From assembly GCF_004684905.1 (NCBI RefSeq), contig NZ_SRJC01000003.1, positions 186,001 to 250,000 of the forward strand: 64,000 nucleotides of DNA, written 5' to 3'. The notes under the pieces were generated by a model. The model saw only the letters and a program-made list of their open reading frames with translations. It was not told where the DNA came from and did no database searches. Source of the DNA: Halobacillus salinus. Its GTDB lineage: Bacteria > Bacillota > Bacilli > Bacillales > Halobacillaceae. Positions 53,604-63,572 of the stretch are shown here, piece by piece. The stretch's first letter is position 1; the number at the start of each line of letters is the position of its first letter. The translations under genes were made by a program, and so were the position numbers.

Positions 53604-54893
53604 TTACATCATATCCTCTTCTTGGAATGATTTCGTCTTCTTGAACTGCCATAGAGCTACGACAATTACAATTAACGATAGGATCATCGTAATCGCGGCC
53701 GCTTTACCGTACTGAGCGGAGCTTACGGTCAACGAGTAGATCCAAGAGATCAAAATATCTGTACCGCCGGCGTTCTGTCCAGCAACGGCAGGTCCTCCCC
53801 CGTTGAAAAGGAAGATGACGTTGAAGTTGTTGAAGTTGAACGTGTATTGCGTGATCAAGATCGGTGCTGTTGCATAAAGCACTAGCGGGAGCGTGATGGA
53901 ACGGAACTTCTGCATAATCGTCGCACCATCGACTTCTGCCGCTTCATACAATTCACTAGGAATCGACTGCAATACACCCGTCACCATTGCGAAAATGAAC
54001 GGGAAGCCAAGCCAAGTCTGGATCATGATCAAAGCGATTTTCGTATACGTTGGGTTTGTTAACCACGGAATGTTGCCAAGTCCGAAGATCGATAGAATAT
54101 CGTTGTTGATGGTACCGAACGTTTCGTTGAACATTCCGGCAAAAACAAGGATCGATACGAACGCTGGAACCGCCCAAGGCAGAATGAAAATCGTACGGAT
54201 GAGTTTCTGGAATTTGATTTCTTTCTGGTTCATCAACACGGCAAGGAAAATCCCTAGTCCTATCTGTAGTGTCGTTGCACCGAATGTCCAGATGACCGTC
54301 CAAGCTAGTACGCTGAAGAACGTTTCACGCCAAATCGGAATCCGGAAGATATCGATGAAGTTCTGGAAGCCGATCCAGTCCACCAGGTTCGCTGGAGGTG
54401 AATGGTATAGGTCGTAGTTCGTAAACGACAGCAAGATGACGAACAAAATCGGGAAAATGACGACGAATATCAATAGTAAGAATCCAGGCGTCATCATCAG
54501 GTACGGGAAGCCGCCGCCGACTAAGTTCTGATACTGTTGGCGGACGGAGTTCGGTGTTTCATTCGCATCCCGCTGTTTTCCCACTTTGAAAGCATCTCTT
54601 AAATTAAGTGCATAGATTCCGAATCCAAGTACGGTGACAATGACAGCCAAGATCCCCTCAACTAGTAATGTGATCGAGTGGTCGAATTTGGGATCGATTC
54701 CAAGAGTGAATAGTCCCCAAAAGCCGTACTGAAGCAAATCTGAGAAAGCAATGAAAAAAGATGCTGTCAAAATGAAAAAGACGATTCCTTTAATCCACTG
54801 CCTGTTATAGACCTGACCGAGTCCAGGAATGATCGATAGAGCAAGAGCCTTCGTCCGGTGATTGGATGTATAAGTACTTTCCTGTTCCCCCAT
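53604..54893 (-). CDS. malF: maltodextrin ABC transporter permease MalF
   Basis: A 429-residue permease with about eight membrane segments; the two extra N-terminal helices and a DUF5683-like start (LSIIPGLGQVYNRQWIKGIVFFIL) precede the core. EAA loop: SIPSELYEAAEVDGATIMQKFRSITLPLV. ATG 54893 follows AAAGGAG; a TTG two codons upstream overlaps that site. Pairs with MalG. Confidence 0.92.
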   Translation of the reverse strand: MGEQESTYTSNHRTKALALSIIPGLGQVYNRQWIKGIVFFILTASFFIAFSDLLQYGFWGLFTLGIDPKFDHSITLLVEGILAVIVTVLGFGIYALNLRDAFKVGKQRDANETPNSVRQQYQNLVGGGFPYLMMTPGFLLLIFVVIFPILFVILLSFTNYDLYHSPPANLVDWIGFQNFIDIFRIPIWRETFFSVLAWTVIWTFGATTLQIGLGIFLAVLMNQKEIKFQKLIRTIFILPWAVPAFVSILVFAGMFNETFGTINNDILSIFGLGNIPWLTNPTYTKIALIMIQTWLGFPFIFAMVTGVLQSIPSELYEAAEVDGATIMQKFRSITLPLVLYATAPILITQYTFNFNNFNVIFLFNGGGPAVAGQNAGGTDILISWIYSLTVSSAQYGKAAAITMILSLIVIVVALWQFKKTKSFQEEDMM

Positions 54894-54933
54894 TTTCAAT
54901 CTCCTTTCCCTTGAAACATCTCTCTTTTTTAAA

Positions 54934-54970
54934 AGAGGAGCAGCACCCTTAGGCCGGGTGCTGCTCCGCC
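54934..54970 (-). terminator. attenuating terminator between malE and malF
   Basis: Stem GGAGCAGCACCC / GGGTGCTGCTCC, then TCTTTT on the minus strand. Such elements usually let the binding protein be made in excess over the permeases. Confidence 0.7.
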
Positions 54971-54973
54971 TAA

Positions 54974-56272
54974 TTAATTACCAGAGTGGTTCAATTCAAT
55001 GTTTGTTTTAACCGTGTCTTGTGCTTCGTTCAGAGCTTCTTCAGGACTAGCTTTTCCTGTTGCAATAACTTGAAGCGCTTGTGCCATCGGCTCCCATACT
55101 TCACCCATCTCAGGGATGTTCGGCATTGGAGTACCACGTTGAGATTGAACTGCAACTGCGTTCGCTTTTTCGTTGTCCGCAATGATCGGATCTTCCATCA
55201 GAGATTTAACCGGTGGAATTTCGTCTGTTTTTTCGTAGCGGATCTTCGCATTTTCAGCATTCGTTAAGTGTTCTACAAGTTTAGTAGACCATTCTTGGTT
55301 TTCAGATTGAGCAGACACGTGCCAGCCTTTCACACCGATGAATGTTTGTGGATATTCACCGTTTGGAAGCTCTGGAAGTGGGGATACACCATAATCGATA
55401 CCTGCTTCGTTCAATGCTTGATAAGCCCAAGGACCGTCCATCATAGAAGCAACGTCTCCGTCTTGGAATAGACCGTCTTTAGCAGAGCCACCGCTCTCGC
55501 CTACGATACCTGCAGGGAAGACGTCCTCATACCATTTCTGGATGTACTTAGCACCTTCGATTGCACCTTCGTTGTTCAAGCCAAGATCTTGTGGGTTAGC
55601 CGCTCCGTTGTCATCACCGAATACGTATCCGCCGTATCCAGCCATGATCGCATTACCAAAGTAGAAGTTGTCCCAAAGTGCTAGGAAACCGTACTCTTTG
55701 TCGCCACCGAAGTTTTGAGAGAATTCATAAAGCTCGTCGAATGATTCAGGAGCTTTGTCCATGTGCTCTTTGTTATAGATGAACACTGGTGTTTCTGTTG
55801 CTTTTGGAAGGCCATAAAGTTGTCCATCATATGTTTGTGCTTGAATAGAAGATTCCGTGAACTTCTCTGTTACAGAACTGTCCACTTCGATCGGAGAAAT
55901 CAATCCTTCGATTGCAAGCTGACCGATTTGGTCATGAGGAAGTGTCAGTACGTCTGGGCCTGTACCAGCCGGGCCATCAAGACGAAGCTGTTCACGCATT
56001 TTATCAGACATGTTCAATTCTTTATATTCTACTTCAATTCCGTATTCTTCTTCGAAACTTTCAATGGCTGGCTCAAGTCCAACCCCTTTATCTTTGTCTT
56101 CCCAAACGACTAGTTTGTCAGGTTTCTCAGCAGTTTCATCTGTCGAGCCTTCTTCAGATGATTCTCCGTCTGTTCCTGATCCTTCTGCTTCTTGTTCACG
56201 CTCTGGTGCACAAGCAGCTAGTAAACCAACCGCAAGAAAAGCAATAAGCAAAACACTTAACCATCTCTTCAT
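54974..56272 (-). CDS. malE: maltose/maltodextrin-binding lipoprotein MalE
   Basis: A 432-residue substrate-binding protein. The signal ends in lipobox LLAAC (Cys at ~20), followed by an acidic Ser/Glu-rich linker (~22-52) and a family 1 solute-binding fold: LVVWEDKDKGVGLEPAIESFEEEYGIEVEY, GPDVLTLPHDQIGQLA, LYGLPKATETPVFIYNK, DGPWAYQALNEAGIDYGVSPLP, FIGVKGWHVS. First gene of the operon, behind a promoter flanked by two LacI-type operators. Confidence 0.93.
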   Translation of the reverse strand: MKRWLSVLLIAFLAVGLLAACAPEREQEAEGSGTDGESSEEGSTDETAEKPDKLVVWEDKDKGVGLEPAIESFEEEYGIEVEYKELNMSDKMREQLRLDGPAGTGPDVLTLPHDQIGQLAIEGLISPIEVDSSVTEKFTESSIQAQTYDGQLYGLPKATETPVFIYNKEHMDKAPESFDELYEFSQNFGGDKEYGFLALWDNFYFGNAIMAGYGGYVFGDDNGAANPQDLGLNNEGAIEGAKYIQKWYEDVFPAGIVGESGGSAKDGLFQDGDVASMMDGPWAYQALNEAGIDYGVSPLPELPNGEYPQTFIGVKGWHVSAQSENQEWSTKLVEHLTNAENAKIRYEKTDEIPPVKSLMEDPIIADNEKANAVAVQSQRGTPMPNIPEMGEVWEPMAQALQVIATGKASPEEALNEAQDTVKTNIELNHSGN

Positions 56273-56326
56273 GATATTTCCCCCTTAGAATAATAGCTCA
56301 CGTAAAACGTGAAGGTGACAAGCGTT

Positions 56327-56344
56327 AGTGAAAACGATTGCACA
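56327..56344. promoter_or_regulatory. LacI-type/cre operator downstream of the malE promoter
   Basis: TGAAAACGATTGCA (56329-56342) matches the CcpA/MalR-type consensus TGWAANCGNTNWCA except one base. It lies just after the malE -10 box, so it would act as a roadblock. Confidence 0.65.
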
Positions 56345-56357
56345 ACTCTTGATTTCT

Positions 56358-56385
56358 ATTATACAAACACCTATTATTATTGCAA
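56358..56385 (-). promoter_or_regulatory. malE promoter
   Basis: On the minus strand TTGCAA (56385-56380), 16 bp, TATAAT (56363-56358). Confidence 0.65.
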
Positions 56386-56397
56386 GCGTTTTCGCAA
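56380..56397. promoter_or_regulatory. LacI-type operator overlapping the malE -35
   Basis: Minus-strand GCGAAAACGCTTGCAA is a LacI-family half-symmetric site (GAAAACG-CTTGC) overlapping the -35 box. Confidence 0.65.
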
Positions 56398-56423
56398 AAT
56401 TCGATAGAAAATATTTTCAGTAG

Positions 56424-58283
<1,860 letters not shown>

Positions 58284-58322
58284 GCGAGTAAGTCCCCTCG
58301 ATTCTTTTCTATGTTGAAGAAC

Positions 58323-58443
58323 GGTTTTGGAGAAACGGTCCGCTTTCCGCAGGCGTCCGGTTATCCTCCGCGAGCACTACGTTATCTGTGGGGTCTCACG
58401 CTGTACATCGGTCCTGCAGGAGTCTACCCGTTTCTCCAAAACC
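58323..58443. repeat. interspersed ~120-bp repeat, copy C
   Basis: Same orientation and blocks as the copy at 50732-50852 (CTTTCCGCAGGCGTCCGG, CCTCCGCGAG, GTGGGGTCTCA, CCTGCAGGAGTCT), bounded by GGTTTTGGAGAAACG / CGTTTCTCCAAAACC. Changes in the two arms compensate each other, so base pairing of the ends is kept. Confidence 0.85.
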
Positions 58444-58537
58444 TTATGAAAGTTTAGTGTGAACCTCTTAAAACCGAGCCTGCCACCATCAAGCAAAGTA
58501 TGTTGCCAGAGTGGCGCACGCATGTATCACGGCATAA

Positions 58538-58572
58538 AGAAAACCCGAATTATTAATTCGGGTTTCTTCGTA
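58538..58572 (-). terminator. terminator of the sortase gene
   Basis: Stem AAACCCGAATT / AATTCGGGTTT, loop AATA region, then TTCTTT on the minus strand. Confidence 0.7.
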
Positions 58573-58594
58573 ATTATATTTTTTCCTCAACCTC

Positions 58595-59224
58595 TTATGA
58601 ACTCTCTTTTAACTCCGTATAAACAACAAGTCGGTCCTGATGACCACCATTATTCCGTATATACTCCCCTGTGCAAGTAATCAACTTCAACGTCTTCCTC
58701 GCCGTATAACCAAAAATATCTTCAACAGGAGCATCATTCTGAGGGAAAACCTCCCGACCAGTAACAACAAAGGTCAGCTCTTTTCCGCTTTCCCCGGTTA
58801 TCTTCACTTCATCCCCTTCTTCCATATTCTGAAGATGATAGAAGACAGCCGCCCCCTCGGTTTGTCCGACATGCCCAGCAAGGACGGAACTTCCCTTGGC
58901 TCCAGGTTTTGCACCTGGTTCAAACCAGGCAACATTCTGAACGTCTTCTGGTACACCCATTTGTCCGTTTGCTAAAGTCCCTACTTTTTCAATTGAGGTA
59001 TCTACTCCAATAGAAGGGATCTCCAAGCGGACCGGTGTCACGCTGACATCTTCTTCTTTCAGAATGGGATCTGCATACATGCCTTGTTTTTTCTTCTGTA
59101 AACCTTGGGTCGCTTCCTCTTGGGACTGTTCATCCGCAGGTGGTTCTTTCGTTGCGGAGGACGGCGATTCATTCGTGCTGCAAGCGGCTAACAGAATGAT
59201 AAGAAAGAAAAGGATTCGTCTCAT
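58595..59224 (-). CDS. class F-type sortase with a lipoprotein signal
   Basis: A 209-residue sortase. Catalytic triad visible: His118 (LAGHVG), Cys184 in KLITCTGEY, and Arg198 (HQDRLVVYTE). The sequence pattern (RLEIPSIGVDTSIEKVG, WFEPGAKPGAKGSSVLAGHVG) is that of class F/D-like sortases. Unusually the N-terminus is a lipoprotein signal (LLAAC, Cys15) instead of a membrane anchor, with a ~45-residue polar linker. It lies 48 bp downstream of a gene for an MPDTG-type surface protein, its likely substrate. Confidence 0.88.
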   Translation of the reverse strand: MRRILFFLIILLAACSTNESPSSATKEPPADEQSQEEATQGLQKKKQGMYADPILKEEDVSVTPVRLEIPSIGVDTSIEKVGTLANGQMGVPEDVQNVAWFEPGAKPGAKGSSVLAGHVGQTEGAAVFYHLQNMEEGDEVKITGESGKELTFVVTGREVFPQNDAPVEDIFGYTARKTLKLITCTGEYIRNNGGHQDRLVVYTELKESS

Positions 59225-59242
59225 AGTGAATAGCTCCTAGAT

Positions 59243-59268
59243 AGAAAAAGAGAGGGGATCCCTCTCTC
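59243..59268 (-). terminator. terminator between the surface protein and sortase genes
   Basis: Stem GAGAGGG / CCCTCTC followed by TTTTTC on the minus strand. It would reduce sortase relative to substrate if both come from the same promoter. Confidence 0.7.
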
Positions 59269-59272
59269 CTTC

Positions 59273-60604
59273 TTATTGTTCTGATTTACGGATGAATAGA
59301 GTAGTTGTCGCTAGCAATGCCAAGATAGAAGCGAAGATCCAAATGTTGTTGGAATCAGCTGTTCCGCCCATTCCTGTATCCGGCATCTCAGAAGGCATGT
59401 CAGATGCGAACTTGTCTGGGAATTGTGCTACGAAACCAGAAGACAATGCCTTGGATGCACCGAACATATGTGCATAAGCATTACGCAAGTTCTCATACGT
59501 CGCTGTGTAATCTTCGTCTACATAGCTGTCAAAAGTACCGATTAGTTGATCGACATGCTCTTGAAGGTTACCAGCAAGTACATCTGCATCCAATTCGCCT
59601 TCCGTTGCTGTTTCAAGGAACTGGGAGAAGTCCGCACGATACTGTGTCAGAGCCTGCATCGCTTCTTCTTTCTTCTCTGCATCATCTGCGCCTGTACCTT
59701 CTACATAAGAAACGAAGTTACCGATATGTCCAGACCACATTTCTTTAAACTGAGCTCCAGCTTCTTCTCCGTAAATGGAAGAGATCGCTGCTGCTAGGTC
59801 ATCTGTGTTGTTGGATAGAGCTTGTACAGAAGCATCAAAGTCTTCAGATCCATCGATTCCATTCTGCATTGCCATTGCAGCAAGACCAGCGTGTTCACTT
59901 AGTAGGTGGTTCAGGTTGGAACGAAGGTCAGCAGCTGGCGTAACCGCTTTCGTGTTATTGAATTTATCTGGGAATTGGTTCACGATCGCACTGGATAGAC
60001 CTTTACTTACCCCATACATGTGGTTGATCGCTTCACGCTCATACTCATAAGCTTTCTCGTAGTCTCCTGCTACGTAGCTATCAAATGCTCCGATCAATTG
60101 TTTGACGTGCATTTGAAGTCCTTCCGCTAGTGCGTCTGCTTCTAGGCGTTCATCTGTAGCAGACTCAAGGAATTGGGAGAAGTCTTGACGGTATTGATTC
60201 AATTCGTCTAAAGCCATCTGCTTCATTTCTTCATCATCATTAGCTGTTCCGTTAACATAGTCCACGAAGAAGCCGATATGATCCGTCCACATTTGACTGA
60301 ACTGTTGGCCTGCTTCTTCGCCGTAAACAGAAGCAATCGCTCCGGACAAGTCTTCTGTGTTAGCGGATAGTGCTTGTGCAGATGCTTTAAAGTCTTCTGC
60401 ACCTTCAGCACCTTTTCTCATCGTTTCCACTGCAAGGTAAGCGTGCTCACTTAGTAGGTTATCTAATGTAGATCGAAGTTCCACCGCTTCTGTCGTTACG
60501 GAAGGTTTCGCATGATCTTGCGCGCTCACTGTCAACGTCGTCGGAATCAGTAGAGATACACTCAAAGGTACAGCTAGAAAAGCATTACGTACGTTCTTGT
60601 TCAT
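59273..60604 (-). CDS. sortase-anchored protein with two 184-residue four-His helical repeats
   Basis: A 443-residue surface protein: signal peptide (1-28, cut near SAQ), two tandem repeats (about 43-215 and 227-399), then MPDTG at 407-411, a membrane segment (420-437) and RK tail, i.e. an LPXTG-type sorting signal. The repeats align without a gap at an offset of exactly 184 residues. Each keeps four histidines, one per predicted helix: LLSEH (54/238), HIG (109/293), QxHV (166/350), HM (195/379), beside acidic residues. This suggests a helical bundle that binds metal, hemerythrin-like in spirit; the family is not recognised. ATG 60604 follows AAAGGAGAG. It has an ECF-type promoter. Confidence 0.85.
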   Translation of the reverse strand: MNKNVRNAFLAVPLSVSLLIPTTLTVSAQDHAKPSVTTEAVELRSTLDNLLSEHAYLAVETMRKGAEGAEDFKASAQALSANTEDLSGAIASVYGEEAGQQFSQMWTDHIGFFVDYVNGTANDDEEMKQMALDELNQYRQDFSQFLESATDERLEADALAEGLQMHVKQLIGAFDSYVAGDYEKAYEYEREAINHMYGVSKGLSSAIVNQFPDKFNNTKAVTPAADLRSNLNHLLSEHAGLAAMAMQNGIDGSEDFDASVQALSNNTDDLAAAISSIYGEEAGAQFKEMWSGHIGNFVSYVEGTGADDAEKKEEAMQALTQYRADFSQFLETATEGELDADVLAGNLQEHVDQLIGTFDSYVDEDYTATYENLRNAYAHMFGASKALSSGFVAQFPDKFASDMPSEMPDTGMGGTADSNNIWIFASILALLATTTLFIRKSEQ

Positions 60605-60639
60605 TGAAAATCTCTCCTTTGTTTTTTGTTTATTCACTA

Positions 60640-60669
60640 AGCTATCGGGAGAGAAATCGAATTGGATCA
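60640..60669 (-). promoter_or_regulatory. ECF sigma promoter of the surface protein gene
   Basis: Minus strand: TGATCC (60669-60664), 16 bp beginning AATTCGATTT, then CGATAGCT (60647-60640). Same elements and identical spacing as upstream of the ECF sigma gene. Confidence 0.7.
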
Positions 60670-60800
60670 CTTTTCTCTGAAAAAATTTATAGAAAGTTGT
60701 TTAAATTGGTCGACACATCTCCTATAAACACCTTCACGAAGGGATTCTATCGATGAAATAAAAAGTTTCAAAAAAACTGATCCACTCTATTTATCATGAA

Positions 60801-60838
60801 AAAAAGCCTGAAACCGACGAGTGGTTTCAGGCTTTTCT
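60801..60838 (-). terminator. terminator of the sigma/anti-sigma operon
   Basis: Stem AAAGCCTGAAACC / GGTTTCAGGCTTT followed by T-run on the minus strand. Confidence 0.85.
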
Positions 60839-60839
60839 A

Positions 60840-61616
60840 TTACAAGCTGGAACTCAAAATGACTTCCCCTTGTGGTGTCTGACTTTGTGCATTAGGTTCT
60901 TTCGAAATAGCTACAGCATCCCAATCCAATTCGGAGGGTAACTGATCCATAGAAAAGGCAACAGCTCCTTCTCCATTCTGATTGGCGACAAATGTTCCGG
61001 CTCTGTATGGCTCATCCCCGTTCAGCAACCATACTTGATAAACCTCATCACCTTGTAGAGGTTCCAGTTGCTCGGCTTGTAACGTGAGTAGCTGGCTACC
61101 ATTTTGACGAATCATCGCAGCCGATGCTCTCGCAGGAGTGGACTCCCCTTCAAGACTCACCCGCTGATTCACTTGATCCGTACTTTCTACTGCTGGTGGC
61201 TCCGAGACCGTCTCTTCTCCCCCTGTTAATGCGAACACATTTCCGACCAAAGACGCGACCAGTGCAGCGGCCAATCCGCGCATTAACCACGCTTGGCGAT
61301 TCGATCGTGTCGGTCTATCTACTTCCCTGCTGGAATCTTGTTCGAGATGTTGCTCCAACGGAACGACATTCTCTTCTTCCTGTGATTTCTCTTCTGTCTC
61401 TTCCTCTGCAAAAACTGCTCCCAACACTCGGTCTTTCATTCCTTCTGGAGGATCGACCGGTTCCGAGCTGAATGGCAGGTCATCAGTTAAAGATCGGAGT
61501 TCTTCTATTTCTTCTCTACAATCTTCACATGACTCTAAATGACGTTCGAATTGTTCCTTTTCCCCTTCGGACAACTCATCATTAAAATAATCTAAGACTT
61601 TCTCGCATTCACGCAT
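60840..61616 (-). CDS. anti-sigma factor with zinc-finger ZAS and RskA-like domains
   Basis: A 258-residue single-pass membrane protein. N-terminal ZAS domain binding the sigma factor, with the HxxxCxxC zinc motif (HLESCEDC), an acidic linker, one membrane helix at about 108-129 (WLMRGLAAALVASLVGNVFAL) and an extracytoplasmic RskA-type domain (LEPLQGDEVYQVWLLNGDEPYRAGTFVANQNGEGAVAFSM). ATG 61616 overlaps the sigma gene and uses an AGGAGG inside it, so the pair is coupled. The activating signal is unknown; release would require proteolysis or a conformational change. Confidence 0.92.
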   Translation of the reverse strand: MRECEKVLDYFNDELSEGEKEQFERHLESCEDCREEIEELRSLTDDLPFSSEPVDPPEGMKDRVLGAVFAEEETEEKSQEEENVVPLEQHLEQDSSREVDRPTRSNRQAWLMRGLAAALVASLVGNVFALTGGEETVSEPPAVESTDQVNQRVSLEGESTPARASAAMIRQNGSQLLTLQAEQLEPLQGDEVYQVWLLNGDEPYRAGTFVANQNGEGAVAFSMDQLPSELDWDAVAISKEPNAQSQTPQGEVILSSSL

Positions 61617-62169
61617 CACGAATACCTCCTTTCACAGTAGCTAAGTTTTTTCTCAGATGTTTCAAAGCAAGCCTTAGCCTGCCTTTTACTGTGCCTAGCG
61701 GCAAGTCGCATTCTTTTGCAATCACGCTTTGACTGCACCCCTTGAAATAGAATAAATCGACGATCTTACGTTGCTCATCTGATAATTGGTCGAGGGCTTT
61801 TCTAATAGTAGAGCTTTTCTCCTTCCACTCGACGAGGTCTTCTACTGACTCACTCTGCTCCTCTGGAACGTCCGTTTCCTCTTCCAATGAAACAGATTCT
61901 TTCTTAGAACGAATGATATCGATTGCTGTGTACCTTGTGATGGTTACAATCCAAGAAGAAAATTTCCCTTTCGTATTATCGTACTTGGCTTTTTGCGTCC
62001 ATAATTTGATGAACACTTCCTGTAACACTTCTTCTGCTAATGAATGATCAGAGGATAATTTGATGACGAACGAATAGAGGAGTTTCTCATATTTATCATA
62101 AATCGCTTCTAACGATTGTTTATCGCCTTCTATCATCTTCTGATAATACTCAAGATCACGATTACTCAT
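61609..62169 (-). CDS. ECF (sigma-70 family group 4) RNA polymerase sigma factor
   Basis: A 186-residue sigma factor with only regions 2 and 4: region 2 AIYDKYEKLLYSFVIKLSSDHSLAEEVLQEVFIKLWTQ... SSWIVTITRYTAIDIIR, then an acidic linker, region 4 LDQLSDEQRKIVDLFYFKGCSQSVIAKECDLPLGTVKGRLRLALKHLRK. Resembles SigK/SigM-type ECF factors. ATG 62169 follows AAGGGG. The same promoter signature precedes this gene and the surface protein gene, implying autoregulation and a shared regulon. Confidence 0.93.
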   Translation of the reverse strand: MSNRDLEYYQKMIEGDKQSLEAIYDKYEKLLYSFVIKLSSDHSLAEEVLQEVFIKLWTQKAKYDNTKGKFSSWIVTITRYTAIDIIRSKKESVSLEEETDVPEEQSESVEDLVEWKEKSSTIRKALDQLSDEQRKIVDLFYFKGCSQSVIAKECDLPLGTVKGRLRLALKHLRKNLATVKGGIRDA

Positions 62170-62235
62170 AACACACCCCTTTTTCTCTGTGATTAACGCC
62201 ATCATAGCACACAATATCCTTAGGGGGCTTTACAT

Positions 62236-62265
62236 AGCTATCGTAAAAAAATCCGATTTGGATCA
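62236..62265 (-). promoter_or_regulatory. ECF sigma promoter of the sigma/anti-sigma operon
   Basis: Minus strand: TGATCC (62265-62260), 16 bp beginning AAATCGGATT, then CGATAGCT (62243-62236). Confidence 0.7.
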
Positions 62266-62423
62266 CTCTTTTTAAGAAATCCTTTCGTGTGAAAGCGACA
62301 TTTCCCGGGAAATGAGTAGAAAATTATCGAACTATTTCCCTTTTAAACATCCCTTTCACTCTACGCCCTCACGTCGTTATGCTAGAATAGTGATAGATTT
62401 CACTTAGAAAGGGGGCCAATAGG

Positions 62424-63278
62424 ATGTCTGAACAGCAACAATTTACATCTTCCGAATTTGGTTCACTCCGAAAGGCATCACAAAAAATGTTCCGAGCGAT
62501 CACTAGTCATTTAGGGGTCAATACAGCCTATGTAACCCATAAAGGCCAAACGGCCATGACCGTTCTCAGCTCTTTTAATGAAAAAGAGGAAATAGTCGAA
62601 GAAGGATTATCCGTAGAATACAGCGACACGTTTTGCAGGCTTATTATAAACAATAAAGATTCCGCTCTCAATGCGATCAACCTGCAGAAGGACGAATTCG
62701 CTAAGGAACTAGAAGCGACGGCCGAGTTGGAAGTGAAAGGGTTCCTCGGTGTTTCCCTTCTGGATTCGAAGGGGGAAGTGTTCGGTACTCTTTGCGCACT
62801 AGACAAGGAAGAGAAGGAATTTTCCGATGAAGATGTGGACTTTCTGAAATCAATGTCCGAAGTCCTTTCCTATTTGATTGAACTGGATCAAACGCATTAC
62901 CATATGGGATTCTTGAATGTTCCGATCATCCCGATTACGAAAGGCGTCTCTGTCCTGCCTCTTCAAGGTGTCATCGATGACACGAGGTCAGGAATCATCA
63001 TGGAGACGGTGTTGAACCATGGAGCGAAACATCAAATGTCGTACTTCATTATCGACTTATCCGGACTCGTCATCTTAGACAACCATTTCCCGACCGTTTT
63101 GAAACAGCTTGTCCAGTCCCTGCAGTTGATGGGAATCGAGACGATGGTCACAGGAATGACCCCCGAAATTGCCAAACTTGAAGTAGCTAGTGAAGCTTTT
63201 CATAATATCAACGTCAGAACTGTCGTTGACCTTGAATCCGCTCTTGAACGGATCGGCTTTGATTTGACAATGAACTGA
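62424..63278 (+). CDS. GAF-STAS protein (stressosome RsbR-like)
   Basis: A 284-residue cytoplasmic protein: GAF sensor domain (residues ~10-155, with LGVSLLDSKGEVFGTLCALDKEEKEFSDEDVDFLKSMSEVL) joined to a C-terminal STAS domain (~165-280) with ISVLPLQGVIDDTRS-like start, YFIIDLSGLVILDN and MVTGMTPEIAKL. The Ser/Thr positions corresponding to the RsbR phosphosites are plausible (SG in DLSGL, TG in MVTGM). RsbR paralogues assemble the stressosome that controls sigma-B. The GAF ligand is unknown. ATG 62424 follows AAAGGGGG. Confidence 0.85.
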   Translation: MSEQQQFTSSEFGSLRKASQKMFRAITSHLGVNTAYVTHKGQTAMTVLSSFNEKEEIVEEGLSVEYSDTFCRLIINNKDSALNAINLQKDEFAKELEATAELEVKGFLGVSLLDSKGEVFGTLCALDKEEKEFSDEDVDFLKSMSEVLSYLIELDQTHYHMGFLNVPIIPITKGVSVLPLQGVIDDTRSGIIMETVLNHGAKHQMSYFIIDLSGLVILDNHFPTVLKQLVQSLQLMGIETMVTGMTPEIAKLEVASEAFHNINVRTVVDLESALERIGFDLTMN

Positions 63279-63293
63279 CCCCTCAACTTCCTT

Positions 63294-63366
63294 TTTATGT
63301 AAATAATTACCTGTTCGACAATATTAGACGTTTATGTGCGACAACAATCGTGAATATTTACATAAA
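63294..63366. promoter_or_regulatory. 12-bp inverted repeat enclosing two Spo0A-box-like sites
   Basis: Arms TTTATGTAAATA (63294-63305) and TATTTACATAAA (63355-63366). Between them TTCGACA (63314-63320) equals the reverse complement of the 0A box TGTCGAA, and TGCGACA (63337-63343) has one mismatch, 23 bp away. The region precedes the 36-residue peptide gene. Confidence 0.5.
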
Positions 63367-63380
63367 AAAAGGGGATGCAA

Positions 63381-63491
63381 ATGGATAATCTCAAAGACTT
63401 GTTCGAACATATCATTCAACTTTCGGAAACGGACGAGGAATTGTCCTCTCAAGATGCCATCGATGAAATGATACAACATTTCCAAAAATAA
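63381..63491 (+). CDS. 36-residue acidic helical peptide
   Basis: Begins MDNLKDLFEHIIQLSETDEE and ends AIDEMIQHFQK: two short amphipathic helices. AAAGGGGATGCAA precedes the ATG at 63381. Size, helix layout and upstream 0A-like boxes recall SinI-type antirepressors, but I cannot align it convincingly to SinI, so the role is open. Confidence 0.5.
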   Translation: MDNLKDLFEHIIQLSETDEELSSQDAIDEMIQHFQK

Positions 63492-63572
63492 ATCTTGTTC
63501 TCGAATGGAATTTTTGCTATATTTGAACTAATTAAATACTTTTCTTATTTCAAATAACCTTGAAGTAAGGAT

